Source: Methanobacterium_B sp963703015 (GTDB lineage Archaea; Methanobacteriota; Methanobacteria; Methanobacteriales; Methanobacteriaceae). From it: a stretch of DNA of 64,000 nucleotides. Of this stretch, positions 1-8,162 are shown piece after piece. Location of the stretch: positions 1,550,001 to 1,614,000 of the forward strand of contig OY969779.1 in assembly GCA_963703015.1 (NCBI GenBank), read 5' to 3'. Below the pieces are notes generated by a model that was not told the DNA's origin, made no database searches, and was given only the letters and a program-made list of their open reading frames with translations. A program made the translations under genes and the position numbers. Each line of letters begins with the position of its first letter. The stretch's first letter is position 1.

Positions 1-539
1 CAGTTGGAGAACTTGGTTACATAGGAGTTGGATTTGGTCTGGGAACTGTATTTGGAATAACAGCTGGACTGTTCCAAGCAGTGAACGAGGCTGTGATAAC
101 AGCTTTACTCTTCATAGGATTTGGTACCATCATGTACAAAACCAAAGAAACAGAACTTAAAAAGCTCGGAGGGATGTTGGTTGAAACTCCAAAATCAGCT
201 TTTTTGGTTCTTTTAGCAGGACTGGCAATGGCAGGAGTGCCACCTTTCAATGCATTCCAAAGTAAACTTATGCTTGTCCAGTCATCACTGAACTCCGGAC
301 TTCCTGAAGTAGCCATAATAATGGTTTTACTGAGTATAGTAACATTTATGACTTTCATGAAGGCTTTCCACACCATATATTTGAGACCAAAACCAGCAGG
401 TCTCGTTATAGAAAACGAGAATATACCAAGGGTCACAATCGTGGCAATGGTTTGTTTACTGATAATATGTTTAGTGTTTGGATTGTATCCACAACTTGCA
501 ACCAATTACTTACAAGGGCTAGCTATGGGGATAGCATAA
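1..539 (+). CDS. ehbF: Energy-converting hydrogenase B subunit F, 3' end only
   Basis: The reading frame is open from base 3, so this is the C-terminal part (about 178 residues) of a gene that begins outside the window. The visible protein is very hydrophobic, with at least four membrane helices. It resembles the C-terminal half of the MrpD/NuoL/NuoN-type ion-translocating subunits, which in Ehb is EhbF. EhbF should form the H+ or Na+ channel of the membrane hydrogenase that drives ferredoxin reduction by H2. Identity rests on these features and on the following ehbG to ehbP genes in canonical order. The stop lies 15 bases before ehbG. Confidence 0.85.
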   Translation, partial: VGELGYIGVGFGLGTVFGITAGLFQAVNEAVITALLFIGFGTIMYKTKETELKKLGGMLVETPKSAFLVLLAGLAMAGVPPFNAFQSKLMLVQSSLNSGLPEVAIIMVLLSIVTFMTFMKAFHTIYLRPKPAGLVIENENIPRVTIVAMVCLLIICLVFGLYPQLATNYLQGLAMGIA

Positions 540-554
540 CGAAAGAGGGATTAT

Positions 555-893
555 ATGAACATCTATGATTTCATACTGAAAAAGATAAAAGACGTTAAAA
601 TGGAAACGGGAGATGAAGGTCCTGTTACAAATATTTCAGCCACCTCAATGCTGACTGCAGAGATCACAATAATATCTTCCCTTTTAATTGCTGTGGTGAT
701 GTTGAGATTACTTAACAGAGCACTCATGATGGCGATGGTTGTGATAGTATTCCTGATAATATTCATGGCAATGCCCATCATGCCGAAGTTAAAAAGAGAA
801 CAGAATGATTCACTGGCTACCATGAGTTTCTATGTAATTGTTGCACTTGCGATAATAGTTTCACTATTCTACTGGGGGAATTTAAATGTCTGA
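555..893 (+). CDS. ehbG: Energy-converting hydrogenase B subunit G
   Basis: A protein of 112 residues with a short polar N-terminus of about 30 residues and three predicted membrane helices. Position between the EhbF antiporter subunit and EhbH, together with length, supports EhbG. This is a small membrane subunit of unknown individual role in the Ehb complex. It overlaps ehbH by 8 bases, which suggests translational coupling. Nothing in the sequence shows a catalytic motif; assignment depends mainly on gene order. Confidence 0.75.
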   Translation: MNIYDFILKKIKDVKMETGDEGPVTNISATSMLTAEITIISSLLIAVVMLRLLNRALMMAMVVIVFLIIFMAMPIMPKLKREQNDSLATMSFYVIVALAIIVSLFYWGNLNV

Positions 894-1170
894 AGGAATT
901 CGAAATATTATAGCAGGACTCGCACTTTTAATATTTGCAGCCACACTGTTCCAGTCAATATTCCACTTTTCCACAATGATCTACCCTGGAATAAGTTATA
1001 TATACAACTGGGTAGGACCTCACATAGCCCCTAACATGGTTACAAACGTAGTGTTTGATTGGAGAGGATACGATACCCTTGGAGAAGCATTGATTCTTGT
1101 AACAGCAGTTATAGTTACCCTTCTAATATTTGGAAGGGGCCAAGTAGATCTTGGAGGTGATGATGAATGA
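886..1170 (+). CDS. ehbH: Energy-converting hydrogenase B subunit H
   Basis: A 94-residue protein with an N-terminal helix near residues 8-28 and a second near 63-83, separated by an amphipathic region. The segment after the first helix resembles the small MnhB/MbhE-like subunits that accompany Mrp-type antiporter modules. It overlaps ehbG upstream by 8 bases and ehbI downstream by 4 bases (ATGA), so the three are probably translated together. The role is inferred as part of the ion-translocating membrane module of Ehb. Confidence 0.75.
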   Translation: MSEGIRNIIAGLALLIFAATLFQSIFHFSTMIYPGISYIYNWVGPHIAPNMVTNVVFDWRGYDTLGEALILVTAVIVTLLIFGRGQVDLGGDDE

Positions 1171-1640
1171 GTACAATTTTAAAACTATTTGCATTTCCTG
1201 CAGCAGTCGTATTCATGTGCTACGGTGCACTCACAATTCTTGGAGGACACATAACACCTGGAGGAGGTTTTCAGGGCGGGGCCATGATAGCGGCAGGAAT
1301 AATTTTCTGTTTAGTAGTATATGGGGTTGACAAAACACCAATAAAACTTAGTCACAATTTTATGGCCTCATTAGAAAGTATAGGAGCTATAGGATACATA
1401 TTCCTGGGACTTGCAGGTTTGTTCACCACAGGATTCTTCCTTTACAACTTGGGAGTTGATATTTACCATATAGTTCCTCCATACATAGTCAACATATTCG
1501 ACTATCCTGATCCAATACATGCTGGTATAATTCCTTACCTCAACTTCGTTGTGGGATTAAAGGTTCTGGTAGGTTTAAGTGCAGTTGTGATAACCTTCCT
1601 AGAAAGTGATAAACTTATAAAGAAAATGGAGAGTAACTAA
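1167..1640 (+). CDS. ehbI: Energy-converting hydrogenase B subunit I (MnhB-like)
   Basis: The 157-residue protein carries the signature of the MnhB/MrpB antiporter subunit family near residues 27-45: GGHITPGGGFQGG followed by a small-residue helix. There are about four membrane helices and a polar loop near residues 95-115. In Mrp antiporters this subunit belongs to the membrane arm next to the ion-translocating subunits, and the same role is inferred in Ehb. The start ATG overlaps the ehbH stop (ATGA), and ehbJ follows directly after the stop codon. Confidence 0.85.
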   Translation: MSTILKLFAFPAAVVFMCYGALTILGGHITPGGGFQGGAMIAAGIIFCLVVYGVDKTPIKLSHNFMASLESIGAIGYIFLGLAGLFTTGFFLYNLGVDIYHIVPPYIVNIFDYPDPIHAGIIPYLNFVVGLKVLVGLSAVVITFLESDKLIKKMESN

Positions 1641-1889
1641 ATGGTTTATATTGGCCCACTTGTTCTGGGATTCGTAATTGGATTCATACTCGGAACAAGA
1701 ATTAAACCAAATCCCGAGAGCAAGATTTACTTCCCTGCTTCGGTCTATGTGTTGCTGGCAATAGTTGTGATTGTAATGGCATACCAATTAGGTCCTTTCC
1801 CATTTTACACAGATTCAATACTTGCTAACGGACTTATATCTGCATTTGCAGGTATAATTGTGGGTAAATTAACATTCGGAAGAGGATAG
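1641..1889 (+). CDS. ehbJ: Energy-converting hydrogenase B subunit J
   Basis: An 82-residue, three-helix hydrophobic protein whose ATG immediately follows the ehbI stop codon. Helices lie near residues 1-18, 30-47 and 60-78. It is the last gene of the small membrane block before the iron-sulfur and hydrogenase-core subunits, matching EhbJ by position and size. No motif by itself identifies the function. A 49-base gap follows before ehbK. Confidence 0.75.
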   Translation: MVYIGPLVLGFVIGFILGTRIKPNPESKIYFPASVYVLLAIVVIVMAYQLGPFPFYTDSILANGLISAFAGIIVGKLTFGRG

Positions 1890-1938
1890 TAGTTAAAATA
1901 ACTAATATAAATTAGAATATTATAAGAAGGTAAATGTC

Positions 1939-3300
1939 ATGTTCCTATCAACAAAGAAATGTGAAGGCATTGGAAAGTGTGTTGAAGAATGCCCAACTGA
2001 AGCCATCAGAATCATCGATGGAAAGGCATTCAGTTGCATCACATGTGGTGCCTGCAAAGATGCCTGTCCAAACAGTGCAATATTTAAAAACAAATTTGGA
2101 GGATTCGTTGTCGACCGTGCCAAATGCAATGCATGCGGTGTGTGTGAGATGACCTGTCCAGTTAACAACATCAAAATAGAGGACGGTGTTGTGAAGGGAA
2201 TATGTGCAAGATGTGGAATATGTGTTGATGCATGCCCAGTTAAAGCAAGGGCAGATGCACAAGATGTTATAGAAGATAGACAGCTTAAATTTTTGGAATC
2301 ACTCAACCTCACTATTCAACCCGGCTCAAGGGTTAAAAAAGAGGAAGAATACGCTACCAGAACTAATATCTGCACAGATCCTGAAAACTGCACGCTCTGT
2401 GGAAGGTGTGACTATTACTGTCCAACCAATGCCATAATGGTGGATGTGGACTCTGAAGGTCTGTGCACAGAATGCAGAATATGTGAAGATGTTTGTCCAG
2501 TGGGTGCAATAAAGGATGGAGTTATTGATGAGACCAAATGTACATTATGTCTCAAATGTGTTTCTGAATGCCCTAACTCTGCCATGTACACCGAAGATTT
2601 CAAACTACACATAAGAAAGCCTGAGGAAGGAGAAACTATCGAAGGTTCCATAGTTTCCTGCTTAAACTGTGGTCTCTGTGCAGAGGCATGTACACATGGG
2701 GCACTGAAGGTTGTGGATGGCAAGCTACGTTACGATCCCACACTCTGCAGGGAATGCACAACAAAGGAATGTTTAGAAGTGTGTCCTGTAGGTACAATAA
2801 GGGAATCTGCGGACCCTGATCGTACAGTTGAAGGCTTTTGTGTGTCATGTGGTAAATGTGTTCAGGTCTGTGATGTTAACAAGGCAAGAAAACTCAAAAA
2901 CATTAAATGGGATGGAACAGTATCTGAAGATTGTATAACCTGTGGTATATGCTCTGAATTATGTCCAAAAGGAGCTATCACATTAAGAAGAGGTTCTATA
3001 GATGTGGATATGGATAAATGTATTTTATGTGAAAAATGTGCCATCCATTGTCCTGTCAGCGCGATACCAAGAACTGCAACCCTTAAAAAATCTATTAAAG
3101 AAGGTTTCACATTTGTACAGGATAAAATGTGCATGAAATGTAAACTATGCACCAAAATATGTCCAGAAGATGCCATCAATGAAAATTCTGAGGGAAATAT
3201 AGTTGTGGATGACTCTAAATGCATATACTGTGGAGCTTGTTCCAATGCATGTCCAGCAAGGGCAATTATACTTGAAAGAGAATTTGAGGTATCAGAATGA
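1939..3300 (+). CDS. ehbK: Energy-converting hydrogenase B polyferredoxin subunit K
   Basis: A 453-residue soluble polyferredoxin. I count 14 cysteine clusters of the [4Fe-4S] ferredoxin type. Twelve have the plain CX2CX2CX3C spacing, one (CRECTTKECLEVCP) has two extra residues between the second and third cysteine, and the first (CEGIGKCVEECP) lacks one cysteine. It should pass electrons between the Ni-Fe core (EhbM/EhbN) and ferredoxin partners feeding CO2-fixing anabolic enzymes. The start at 1939 is preferred over an out-of-frame ATG five bases upstream. It overlaps ehbL by 4 bases (ATGA). Confidence 0.93.
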   Translation: MFLSTKKCEGIGKCVEECPTEAIRIIDGKAFSCITCGACKDACPNSAIFKNKFGGFVVDRAKCNACGVCEMTCPVNNIKIEDGVVKGICARCGICVDACPVKARADAQDVIEDRQLKFLESLNLTIQPGSRVKKEEEYATRTNICTDPENCTLCGRCDYYCPTNAIMVDVDSEGLCTECRICEDVCPVGAIKDGVIDETKCTLCLKCVSECPNSAMYTEDFKLHIRKPEEGETIEGSIVSCLNCGLCAEACTHGALKVVDGKLRYDPTLCRECTTKECLEVCPVGTIRESADPDRTVEGFCVSCGKCVQVCDVNKARKLKNIKWDGTVSEDCITCGICSELCPKGAITLRRGSIDVDMDKCILCEKCAIHCPVSAIPRTATLKKSIKEGFTFVQDKMCMKCKLCTKICPEDAINENSEGNIVVDDSKCIYCGACSNACPARAIILEREFEVSE

Positions 3301-3785
3301 AAAATTTAATTAGAATATTCCTGGATGGAATAATCAACAACACTAAGAGAATTATCTTTGCATCCGACAGGGTTACAGACATGGAACTCCGGAGCAAAAT
3401 CCTCGAGGGAAAAATAGTCCCGACTGACAAGGTGGCAGAACAGTCATGCATAGGTTGTGGAGGATGTTCCAATGCATGTCCAACCCAGGCAATTGAGATG
3501 GTTGACCTTCCAGAACCAGTAGAGTTGATGGAAGGACTAGTTAAGGATAAAATACCGGTGCTTAATAGTTTAAAATGTGTGCACTGTTACTATTGCCATG
3601 ACTTCTGTCCATTATATGCTCTCTTTGGAGAGGCAGGCACAATCCATCCGAATGATGTGGGTGTTGTTGAATCAGATATTTCAGAACTTCTAGAAAAACC
3701 AGTCAAAATATCCGATGATAAAGTGGCCTTCATATCACAGTACCTGGCAGACTCCACCATAATAAAGAAAAGAAAAGAAAACTGA
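3297..3785 (+). CDS. ehbL: Energy-converting hydrogenase B ferredoxin subunit L
   Basis: A 162-residue protein with two [4Fe-4S] motifs, CIGCGGCSNACP and CVHCYYCHDFCP, the usual two-cluster arrangement of the NuoI/EchF-like subunit of membrane hydrogenases. Its ATG overlaps the ehbK stop, so it is translationally coupled to the polyferredoxin gene. It should carry electrons between the small subunit EhbM and EhbK or soluble ferredoxin. The N-terminal 45 residues and the Lys-rich C-terminus carry no recognisable motif. Confidence 0.88.
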   Translation: MKNLIRIFLDGIINNTKRIIFASDRVTDMELRSKILEGKIVPTDKVAEQSCIGCGGCSNACPTQAIEMVDLPEPVELMEGLVKDKIPVLNSLKCVHCYYCHDFCPLYALFGEAGTIHPNDVGVVESDISELLEKPVKISDDKVAFISQYLADSTIIKKRKEN

Positions 3786-3841
3786 TAAATTTCATTGAAT
3801 AAAAATTATCATAAAAATAATTAGACCTTAAGAGGAATAAT

Positions 3842-4288
3842 ATGAGCTTAAAATCATATTCAAGGGCAAGAGCTGTTCATGTAATGCTTGTTTATACAGG
3901 TGGATGTAATGGCTGTGATATTGAAATAGTAAACTGTATATCATCACCAAAGTACGATGCTGAACAGTACAAAGTGTTTCTAACATGGAATCCAAGAGAA
4001 GCAGATGTACTGGTTGTTACGGGCCCTGTAACAAGACATAACGAGAAACCACTCAGGGAAATTTACGAAGCAATACCAGAACCGAAGGCAGTCATAGCTG
4101 CTGGAGCATGTGCGCTCATGGGAGGAGTATATAAGAACATACATGGTGATATTCCCTCAGAAGAAATCATGGGGCCAGTAGATAATATCATACCTGTCGA
4201 TGCAAAGGTTCCAGGATGTGCTGTAAGGCCTGAAGATGTACTTTCAGGTGTGGTTTCAGCATTACCTTTGCTCTTGGATGCTAAATAA
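3842..4288 (+). CDS. ehbM: Energy-converting hydrogenase B small subunit M
   Basis: The 148-residue protein is a NuoB/Ni-Fe hydrogenase small-subunit homologue. Cys22 and Cys25 (GGCNGCD), Cys90 (GACALMGG) and Cys126 (VPGCAVRPED) form the expected proximal [4Fe-4S] ligand set. It sits next to the Ni-Fe active site in EhbN and relays electrons to EhbL/EhbK. It follows ehbL after a 56-base gap with an AGAGG-like ribosome site just upstream of the ATG. Confidence 0.93.
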   Translation: MSLKSYSRARAVHVMLVYTGGCNGCDIEIVNCISSPKYDAEQYKVFLTWNPREADVLVVTGPVTRHNEKPLREIYEAIPEPKAVIAAGACALMGGVYKNIHGDIPSEEIMGPVDNIIPVDAKVPGCAVRPEDVLSGVVSALPLLLDAK

Positions 4289-4329
4289 CTGGGTAAATTA
4301 AATCTTAAAACTCATTTGAAGGTGGATTT

Positions 4330-5463
4330 ATGAATGAAAATAACAAGATAACCGAAAAAAATGTCATTGAAACAGAAGTTACAATGGGCCCGGTGCACTC
4401 TGCTGCAATTGAACCCTACAGGGTCAGATTATTTGTAGAGGATGAAATGGTTAAGGATGCTGAAATAACAGTAGGAGTTAATCATAGGGGTATTGAAAGG
4501 ATTATGGAAGGTCTTCCAGTGGAGAAGGCAAATAGTTTAACAGAGAAGATATGTGGAATATGTTCCAACAGCCACATATGGAATTCTGTCCTTGTTGCAG
4601 AAAAGGCCATTGGAATAGATGTTCCTGAACGTGCTCAGTACATTAGGGTTATAATGGAAGAACTTGAAAGACTTCACAGTCATCTACTGTATCTTGCACA
4701 TGGAAATGAAGTTCTGGGACATGAAACATTTGCCATGAGGATATTTTACATAAGGGAAACAGTGATGGAACTTCTCAGAATGATTGGTGGTAACAGGGTT
4801 CAATATGGAGCATCCATTATTGGGGGTGTAAGACCCAGATGTGAACTAGATGCCATGAGGATCCAAAAGATCAGTGAAGGAATGGATATCATCGAAGAAA
4901 AGATCTTGGATTTTGCAGACAGATTTGTTTCAGATCCCATGATCATGTCGCGTATAACTGGAGTTGGAGTTTTAACCAGGAAACAAGCAATTAAACTGGC
5001 TGCGTCTGGTCCAACCCTTAGATCTACAGGTGTAGAAACGGATCTTCGAACAGAGATGGAGGCCTACGAACCATTCGATTTTAATGTGATTACTCAGGAT
5101 GATGGGGATGTAAAATCTAACCTTCTCATGAGGGTTTTAGAAATTCCCGAGGCCATAAATATTATCAGGCAGGCCATAAAAAATCTTCCAGATGGAAAAA
5201 TAACCAACAGAAGTTGGGATATGCAGGATGCACCAATAACCAAGAGCTATATTGAAGTTCCAAGGGGAAAACTATATCATTCATATTCTTTGGAAGATGG
5301 AAGGGTGAGAAATTCTATTGTAAGAACTCCATCCATTACTAACATAGGTGCTATGCAGTACGCAGCTGTGGGACATCATATAACTGATGCTCAGCTTGCT
5401 ATTGTGCAGTGCGATCCCTGTTTCACATGCACAGATCGTGCAATTCAGATAATCAAAATATAA
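4330..5463 (+). CDS. ehbN: Energy-converting hydrogenase B large (Ni-Fe) subunit N
   Basis: A 377-residue catalytic subunit of the Ech/NuoD type. The two Ni-binding CXXC motifs are present: Cys75 and Cys78 (KICGICSNSH) and Cys364 and Cys367 (CDPCFTCTDR) near the C-terminus. The protein ends ten residues after the last cysteine, so only a very short C-terminal tail is encoded. The enzyme oxidises H2 and, using ion-motive force through the membrane subunits, reduces low-potential ferredoxin for anabolism. It has a GGTGGATTT ribosome site and lies 9 bases before ehbO. Confidence 0.95.
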   Translation: MNENNKITEKNVIETEVTMGPVHSAAIEPYRVRLFVEDEMVKDAEITVGVNHRGIERIMEGLPVEKANSLTEKICGICSNSHIWNSVLVAEKAIGIDVPERAQYIRVIMEELERLHSHLLYLAHGNEVLGHETFAMRIFYIRETVMELLRMIGGNRVQYGASIIGGVRPRCELDAMRIQKISEGMDIIEEKILDFADRFVSDPMIMSRITGVGVLTRKQAIKLAASGPTLRSTGVETDLRTEMEAYEPFDFNVITQDDGDVKSNLLMRVLEIPEAINIIRQAIKNLPDGKITNRSWDMQDAPITKSYIEVPRGKLYHSYSLEDGRVRNSIVRTPSITNIGAMQYAAVGHHITDAQLAIVQCDPCFTCTDRAIQIIKI

Positions 5464-5475
5464 AAGGAGATCATG

Positions 5476-6465
5476 ATGACAGCAGTAAATTCCCTAATAG
5501 CCGTAATAGGAACGTTGTTAGTTGCATTAATAGTCAGTGTATGGCTTCCAGGGATTGAGAGGAAGTTTGTTCACGCAAGAATACAGCAGAGGGTAGGTCC
5601 ACCAATATCAAGTGTAGGTATTATGGCGCCCCTCAAATTTTTCTTCAAACAAACAATAAGCCCAAATTCACCAATGCCTAAACTGTACAATGCACTTCCA
5701 TTAATAAGCCTTTTATCAGTAATATTCATATTATTGTTCTTAATGCCGCAGTTATATGCATTAGCAGCACTAACAAGCATAATAGCAATTGTGGGATTGC
5801 TAAAGATTGAAGAAGTCATTTACATGTTCATGGGATCCCTATCTAAATCTATAATGTCAATTAAAATGCCATTTCCAGACATAGTTAAGGGAGCTAAACA
5901 TCCAAACACAACCAGAACATTTATGGAAGAACTCAGTTCATTGAGAGCATTTAGATTGATAGCATTTGGTTCGTTCCCACTTTACATAGCACTATTTATA
6001 CCTGTTGCACTTTCAAAAACAATCTACCTGAGTGGCATAGTGAACTATCAACAGATTCATGGTCCAATTCTTTTCACAATGGCAGGTTTCCTAGGGGCAA
6101 TAGTATTCTTCATTGGATACATGATACTCCTAAACGAGTACCCATTCGTCATACTGAAGACTAAGGCCGATGTGATAGAAGGTCCATTAATGGAATATGC
6201 TGCAAAGTACAGGGCCTATGTTTACATTACCAGAGGATTCCTCATGTTTGTACTTGCAAGCCTGTTTACAACATTATTCCTGGGAATTCCACCAAACCTA
6301 TTCAGCTGGAATATTCTGATCACAATAGCAGTTGCATTAATATTCCCAATATTAATGGCAATTATGAGCGCATTTTCGCCCATATTTACCAACAAACAGT
6401 TCTACCCTGTGGTGGCAGGAGTTTCAATCATAGGAATACTGGCCATAGTAGTGTCATTCTTATGA
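5476..6465 (+). CDS. ehbO: Energy-converting hydrogenase B membrane subunit O (NuoH-like)
   Basis: About 329 residues, with eight or so membrane helices, homologous to NuoH/EchB. This subunit anchors the soluble hydrogenase module and couples redox chemistry to ion movement. The early ERKFVHARIQQRVGPP stretch is the conserved NuoH loop. Two ATGs are adjacent (5473 and 5476). The GGAG at about 5466 sits 6 bases from the second, so 5476 is chosen, but 5473 is equally possible. A late acidic loop includes the KADVIEGPLMEYAAKY segment, as expected for NuoH. Confidence 0.92.
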   Translation: MTAVNSLIAVIGTLLVALIVSVWLPGIERKFVHARIQQRVGPPISSVGIMAPLKFFFKQTISPNSPMPKLYNALPLISLLSVIFILLFLMPQLYALAALTSIIAIVGLLKIEEVIYMFMGSLSKSIMSIKMPFPDIVKGAKHPNTTRTFMEELSSLRAFRLIAFGSFPLYIALFIPVALSKTIYLSGIVNYQQIHGPILFTMAGFLGAIVFFIGYMILLNEYPFVILKTKADVIEGPLMEYAAKYRAYVYITRGFLMFVLASLFTTLFLGIPPNLFSWNILITIAVALIFPILMAIMSAFSPIFTNKQFYPVVAGVSIIGILAIVVSFL

Positions 6466-6519
6466 TGTTCAAATTTTTTAGAGAATAAATAAAAATTAAG
6501 AATTTAAAATGGTGATTTA

Positions 6520-6795
6520 ATGAAGTTCGTTGTAAGTCCAATGCATATAGTGAGTGTCGGAGGATATATAGTCGAAACACAGTTCCCTTACCGAAACCTT
6601 ATAGTGGTAAATCCAACTGAAGAACCAATAAAAATGGAGATCCCAGTATTTAATGAAGAATGGATCGAAGAACACCGTGAACTCGGACTTGAAATTACAC
6701 CTATAACAGAAAAGGACAGTTTTTTAAGTAATTTCAGAAGGGCCAAACTCAAATTAGACCAATTGAAAAAGGAAAAAGAAATGGATAGAAACTAA
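6520..6795 (+). CDS. ehbP: Energy-converting hydrogenase B subunit P
   Basis: A 91-residue soluble protein. The N-terminal sequence MKFVVSPMHIVSVGGYIVE and overall size match the EhbP family found only with Ehb hydrogenases. Its biochemical role is not known. The start is preceded by GGTGATTTA, a good archaeal ribosome site. It is the last gene of the operon here: a run of seven T follows 14 bases after the stop, and the next gene is on the opposite strand. No ehbQ-like gene follows. Confidence 0.85.
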   Translation: MKFVVSPMHIVSVGGYIVETQFPYRNLIVVNPTEEPIKMEIPVFNEEWIEEHRELGLEITPITEKDSFLSNFRRAKLKLDQLKKEKEMDRN

Positions 6796-6808
6796 TTAGC
6801 TCCTACTA

Positions 6809-6815
6809 TTTTTTT
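6809..6815 (+). terminator. Oligo-T transcription stop after the ehb operon
   Basis: Seven T in a row lie 14 bases after the ehbP stop codon, in the 83-base space between two convergent genes. Archaeal RNA polymerase stops at such U-tracts, helped by aCPSF1, so this is the likely end of the ehb transcript. No hairpin is needed or seen. Confidence 0.5.
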
Positions 6816-6878
6816 ATACTCCCACACAGTTGCTGATTCATTCATTTTAATTTTATTTTTACAATTTAAGTTAGAGCA

Positions 6879-8162
6879 TTATTCAATGATTTTTTTGGAG
6901 ACTCTCATTGCCAGAGCACTGGCCAACATCATGGTTGGAAGTCCCTGTGATAGGGGTGCCAATGACAGGTCAGCAATCCAAAGTCCCTCAGGCAGTTCAG
7001 ATGAACGCATTGAAGAAATATCTTTCCTTTTTAATGGAACTGTACCTCCAAGATGACCTCCGTTGTACATTCCCTTAACAAATGGACCTGACACTCCTGA
7101 AATTTCCATGATATGTTTGGCTTGGAGAATGGCTTCATCCAACTTTTCTTCATCACTTGGGGTTACTTCCTTTTCAATGGTACCATCAGCAAGTACGGAA
7201 CCATTTTCCACATCTGCTAGTTTGACCATGATTCCCACTCTGTCCTTTAAAGAAACATCACGCCATGGTTTGTGGAAGTAGTGTGAAAGTATGTCGAGGT
7301 AGGGAGATAGTATATAATCTTTTTGTGAACTGTACCATGCCATTGGTGGTTCTTTTAACTGTTTTGAATTTTTTAAAACTCCTCCTAATGTTAAAACGAT
7401 GTCAACCCATAATTTGTCCTCGCAGTAAATTCCGGATTCCTTCACTATTTGGGCTGTTCCAACCCCTCCTGCTGCCAATACAACAGCATCTGCAGGATAT
7501 ACTTGGCTGGATTTTCCTGTTTTTACTGAAACTCCATAAACTTGATTATTACGGGTTAAAACTTTTTGAACTCTTGAAGATGTGTGGAGAATTGCACCAT
7601 TTTCAATGGCAATGTCCAATAATTTGTCAGAATCCCAACGAGCACCTGTGTGGCAGCCCATCTCACAAAGTCCACATGATGTGCATTTATGAAATTCCAC
7701 AGCTTTCGGTGTTGGATTGGGATTTAACTTTAATTCTTCAGCACTTTCAAACATTTTTTGTGTGAGTGGTCTCCATCTATTTTTTGGAACAGGATTGATT
7801 GAAGTTTGATTTTCGATGGCTTCAAATTCTGGAGTAAGATCCAATCCAATCTCTTTTAAACCCTGTTCTGCCCTCACCATGTTTCCACAGGATATTGCTG
7901 TACAACCTCCCTGGGTAATTCCCCTCACAACCACGAGTTTTTGGCTTGACCTTGCAACATTCATGTGGGGAAAAATTCTCATGATGTTACTTTCATTCCC
8001 AAGCAAACCTAACCTTTTTAGAGGTTCTGTTAGGGTCATTAATCTTGTGAATGGTTTAAATGGTTTTCCAGCTTCTAAAATTGTGACTTCATGGCCATTT
8101 TTGGACAGTTCCATAGCAGCAGAAGCTCCTCCGGCTCCCGATCCAACAACTACTACTTTCAT
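6879..8162 (-). CDS. GMC-type FAD oxidoreductase with [4Fe-4S]-like cysteine motif
   Basis: A flavoprotein of 427 residues. The N-terminal GSGAGGASAAMEL is the Rossmann FAD-binding motif, and the C-terminal region (GGHLGGTVPL, then LWIADLSLAPLSQG) is typical of glucose-methanol-choline and long-chain-alcohol oxidases. A mid-protein CTSCGLCEMGC stretch has full CX2CX2CX3C spacing, so an iron-sulfur cluster is possible. Likely reaction: oxidation of an alcohol, or the reverse, on a hydrophobic substrate; the substrate is unknown. The ATG at 8162 shares one base with the preceding stop (TGATG) and follows a GGGGG ribosome site. It is the last gene of the TetR-headed operon. Confidence 0.8.
   Translation of the reverse strand: MKVVVVGSGAGGASAAMELSKNGHEVTILEAGKPFKPFTRLMTLTEPLKRLGLLGNESNIMRIFPHMNVARSSQKLVVVRGITQGGCTAISCGNMVRAEQGLKEIGLDLTPEFEAIENQTSINPVPKNRWRPLTQKMFESAEELKLNPNPTPKAVEFHKCTSCGLCEMGCHTGARWDSDKLLDIAIENGAILHTSSRVQKVLTRNNQVYGVSVKTGKSSQVYPADAVVLAAGGVGTAQIVKESGIYCEDKLWVDIVLTLGGVLKNSKQLKEPPMAWYSSQKDYILSPYLDILSHYFHKPWRDVSLKDRVGIMVKLADVENGSVLADGTIEKEVTPSDEEKLDEAILQAKHIMEISGVSGPFVKGMYNGGHLGGTVPLKRKDISSMRSSELPEGLWIADLSLAPLSQGLPTMMLASALAMRVSKKIIE

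Noticed and set aside
1920..3245. Several long minus-strand frames opposite ehbK
   Set aside because: They are antisense shadows produced by the repeated cysteine codons of the polyferredoxin.
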